From assembly GCA_005408345.1 (NCBI GenBank), contig SEMN01001271.1, forward strand, positions 1-64,000: a DNA stretch of 64,000 nt, read 5' to 3'. Source of the DNA: Macquaria australasica. Lineage: Eukaryota > Chordata > Actinopteri > Centrarchiformes > Percichthyidae. Under the pieces are notes generated by a model, which searched no databases, was not told the origin of the DNA, and was given only the letters and a program-made list of their open reading frames with translations. Below, in pieces: positions 63,110-64,000 of this stretch; positions within the stretch are counted from its first letter, which is position 1, and each line of letters opens with the position of its first letter. The translations under genes were made by a program, and so were the position numbers.

Positions 63110-63650
63110 GGGATTTTGAGACTATTTTAACACTGGTCCCAGCTCCACAGATTCGTAAATGCATGATGCGTTTAAGTGCTGGTGGAAAACTGGGACATCT
63201 GGGCTTTCCCCTAACTCTATACAGTAACCTATAAATGTAAATATATGGTTTAAATAAGCTACTGCTAGGTGGTGGAGTTGTTCTGCTGGGAAAACAGCCA
63301 GTCCAGGCAAAAAGCGGATGCCGGCTGAACCTACCCCTAACCACCGAGGGTGAGACACTACGGGAAACACAATTCTAACAGGAGGGAAACACATTTCGAC
63401 GGGGGAATGGGCTTCCACACAACACCACTGTAGCGTCGCCCCTCGGTGGTCTGTGGTTGGTAAATGCATGTGCTCTAATCGAGGGGCGACAAGCTATTCT
63501 GTCTATTTAGAAAAACGTCTTTCCCACTTTGAAATTAAACACGAATACGCCGAAAGCCCAGATGTCCCAGTTTTCCACCAGCACTTAAACACATCATGCA
63601 TTTACGAATCTGTGGAGCTGGGACCAGCGTTAAAATAGTCTCAAAATCCC
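63110..63650. repeat. 99-bp inverted repeat, 97/99 identical, 343-bp spacer
   Basis: Arms at 63110-63208 and 63552-63650 differ at only two positions by my alignment. The spacer is relatively GC-rich. It contains a smaller perfect inverted repeat, GTCGCCCCTCG (63435-63445) with CGAGGGGCGAC (63480-63490). Small frames in both arms are mirror images and not genes. Confidence 0.85.
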
Positions 63651-63787
63651 GAAAGCGAAAGTAACCTGATCCGTGCGTAACACGAGACATTTGTATGTGC
63701 AGGAAGCTTTTTGAAAGCGAAAAGGATCAGATCTGAGAAGCTGAAGTTAAAAGTCTGTAAGTAAAATATTTTCAAATTGGTTTTTTT

Positions 63788-63925
63788 TCAGTTACAAATC
63801 TTGTTTTTCAGTTACAAATCTTTTTTTCCAGTTACAAATCATGTAATACACATTTACAAATCTTGTTTTTCAGTTACAAATCTTGTTTTTCAGTTACAAA
63901 TCATGGAATACATATTTACAAATAA
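63788..63925. repeat. tandem repeat, about 20-bp unit CAGTTACAAATCTTGTTTTT
   Basis: Five to seven units, alternating with a longer variant containing ATG-AATACA-ATTTACAAAT, form a higher-order pattern of short and long units. Confidence 0.85.
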
Positions 63926-64000
63926 TATTGAGACTATTTTCACTCCATACAAGCTTGACAGAAATACATGCAAGAACACAGGGTCTAATTCAAACCTTCA

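Noticed and set aside
63788..63925. CRISPR-like array
   Set aside because: The spacing is too short, the spacers are not unique and the DNA is eukaryotic; it is a simple tandem repeat.
1..64000. tRNA, rRNA or other structured RNA genes
   Set aside because: No convincing A/B box pair with a cloverleaf and no rRNA sequence were seen by eye; a covariance-model scan would be needed to exclude small ones.

Overview
The window is vertebrate and most likely teleost fish DNA. It has GT-AG introns, no dense gene packing and many dinucleotide microsatellites. It also carries a mixture of mobile elements typical of fish: L2-clade, L1/Tx1-like and other LINEs, a Tc1-like element with IR/DR ends, a chromodomain Ty3/gypsy element, hAT remnants and several foldback or MITE-like elements. 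All family names below come from motif recognition; no database search was possible.

One host gene dominates and lies on the minus strand from 60911 down to 10069. Ten coding exons can be joined by consensus splice sites with consistent phases (135+186+172+180+123+134+31+85+85+5712 nt = 2280 codons plus stop). Exons 1 to 5 match the FAM169 family (FAM169A is the soluble lamin-associated protein of 75 kDa). The last exon encodes about 1,900 residues of a Glu-rich tail with about twelve spaced basic Leu-Arg motifs. Intron 1 (46761-60776) and intron 8 (15959-41430) are long because they are packed with transposons. The region 1-10068 lies downstream of the gene and 60912-64000 upstream.

Intron 8 holds LINE remnants, an L2-type LINE with an esterase-type ORF1 (18985-21430), a Tc1-like element (21555-23123), a LINE copy (24445-25815) and a decayed hAT-like transposase (28140-29750). 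It also holds a stacked insertion: an L1/Tx1-like LINE (about 29880-39770) split by an L2 3' end (32214-32735) and by a complete Ty3/gypsy element (33544-38910, TSD TCTAG). Introns 2 to 8 also contain a foldback element with a 6-bp TSD (42680-44110) and a TIR element (44576-45332).

The most interesting object is in intron 1. It is a 9.5-kb two-gene DNA transposon (47520-57041) inserted in the endonuclease region of a LINE, with an 8-bp near-perfect target duplication and long terminal inverted repeats. From the left end it carries a rightward multi-exon gene ending in a HECT ubiquitin-ligase domain. From the right end it carries a leftward seven-exon gene for an rve/DDE integrase-like transposase. 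The two genes converge, and each starts just inside its inverted repeat. Both genes now carry stop codons, so this copy is a fossil, but its architecture is readable.
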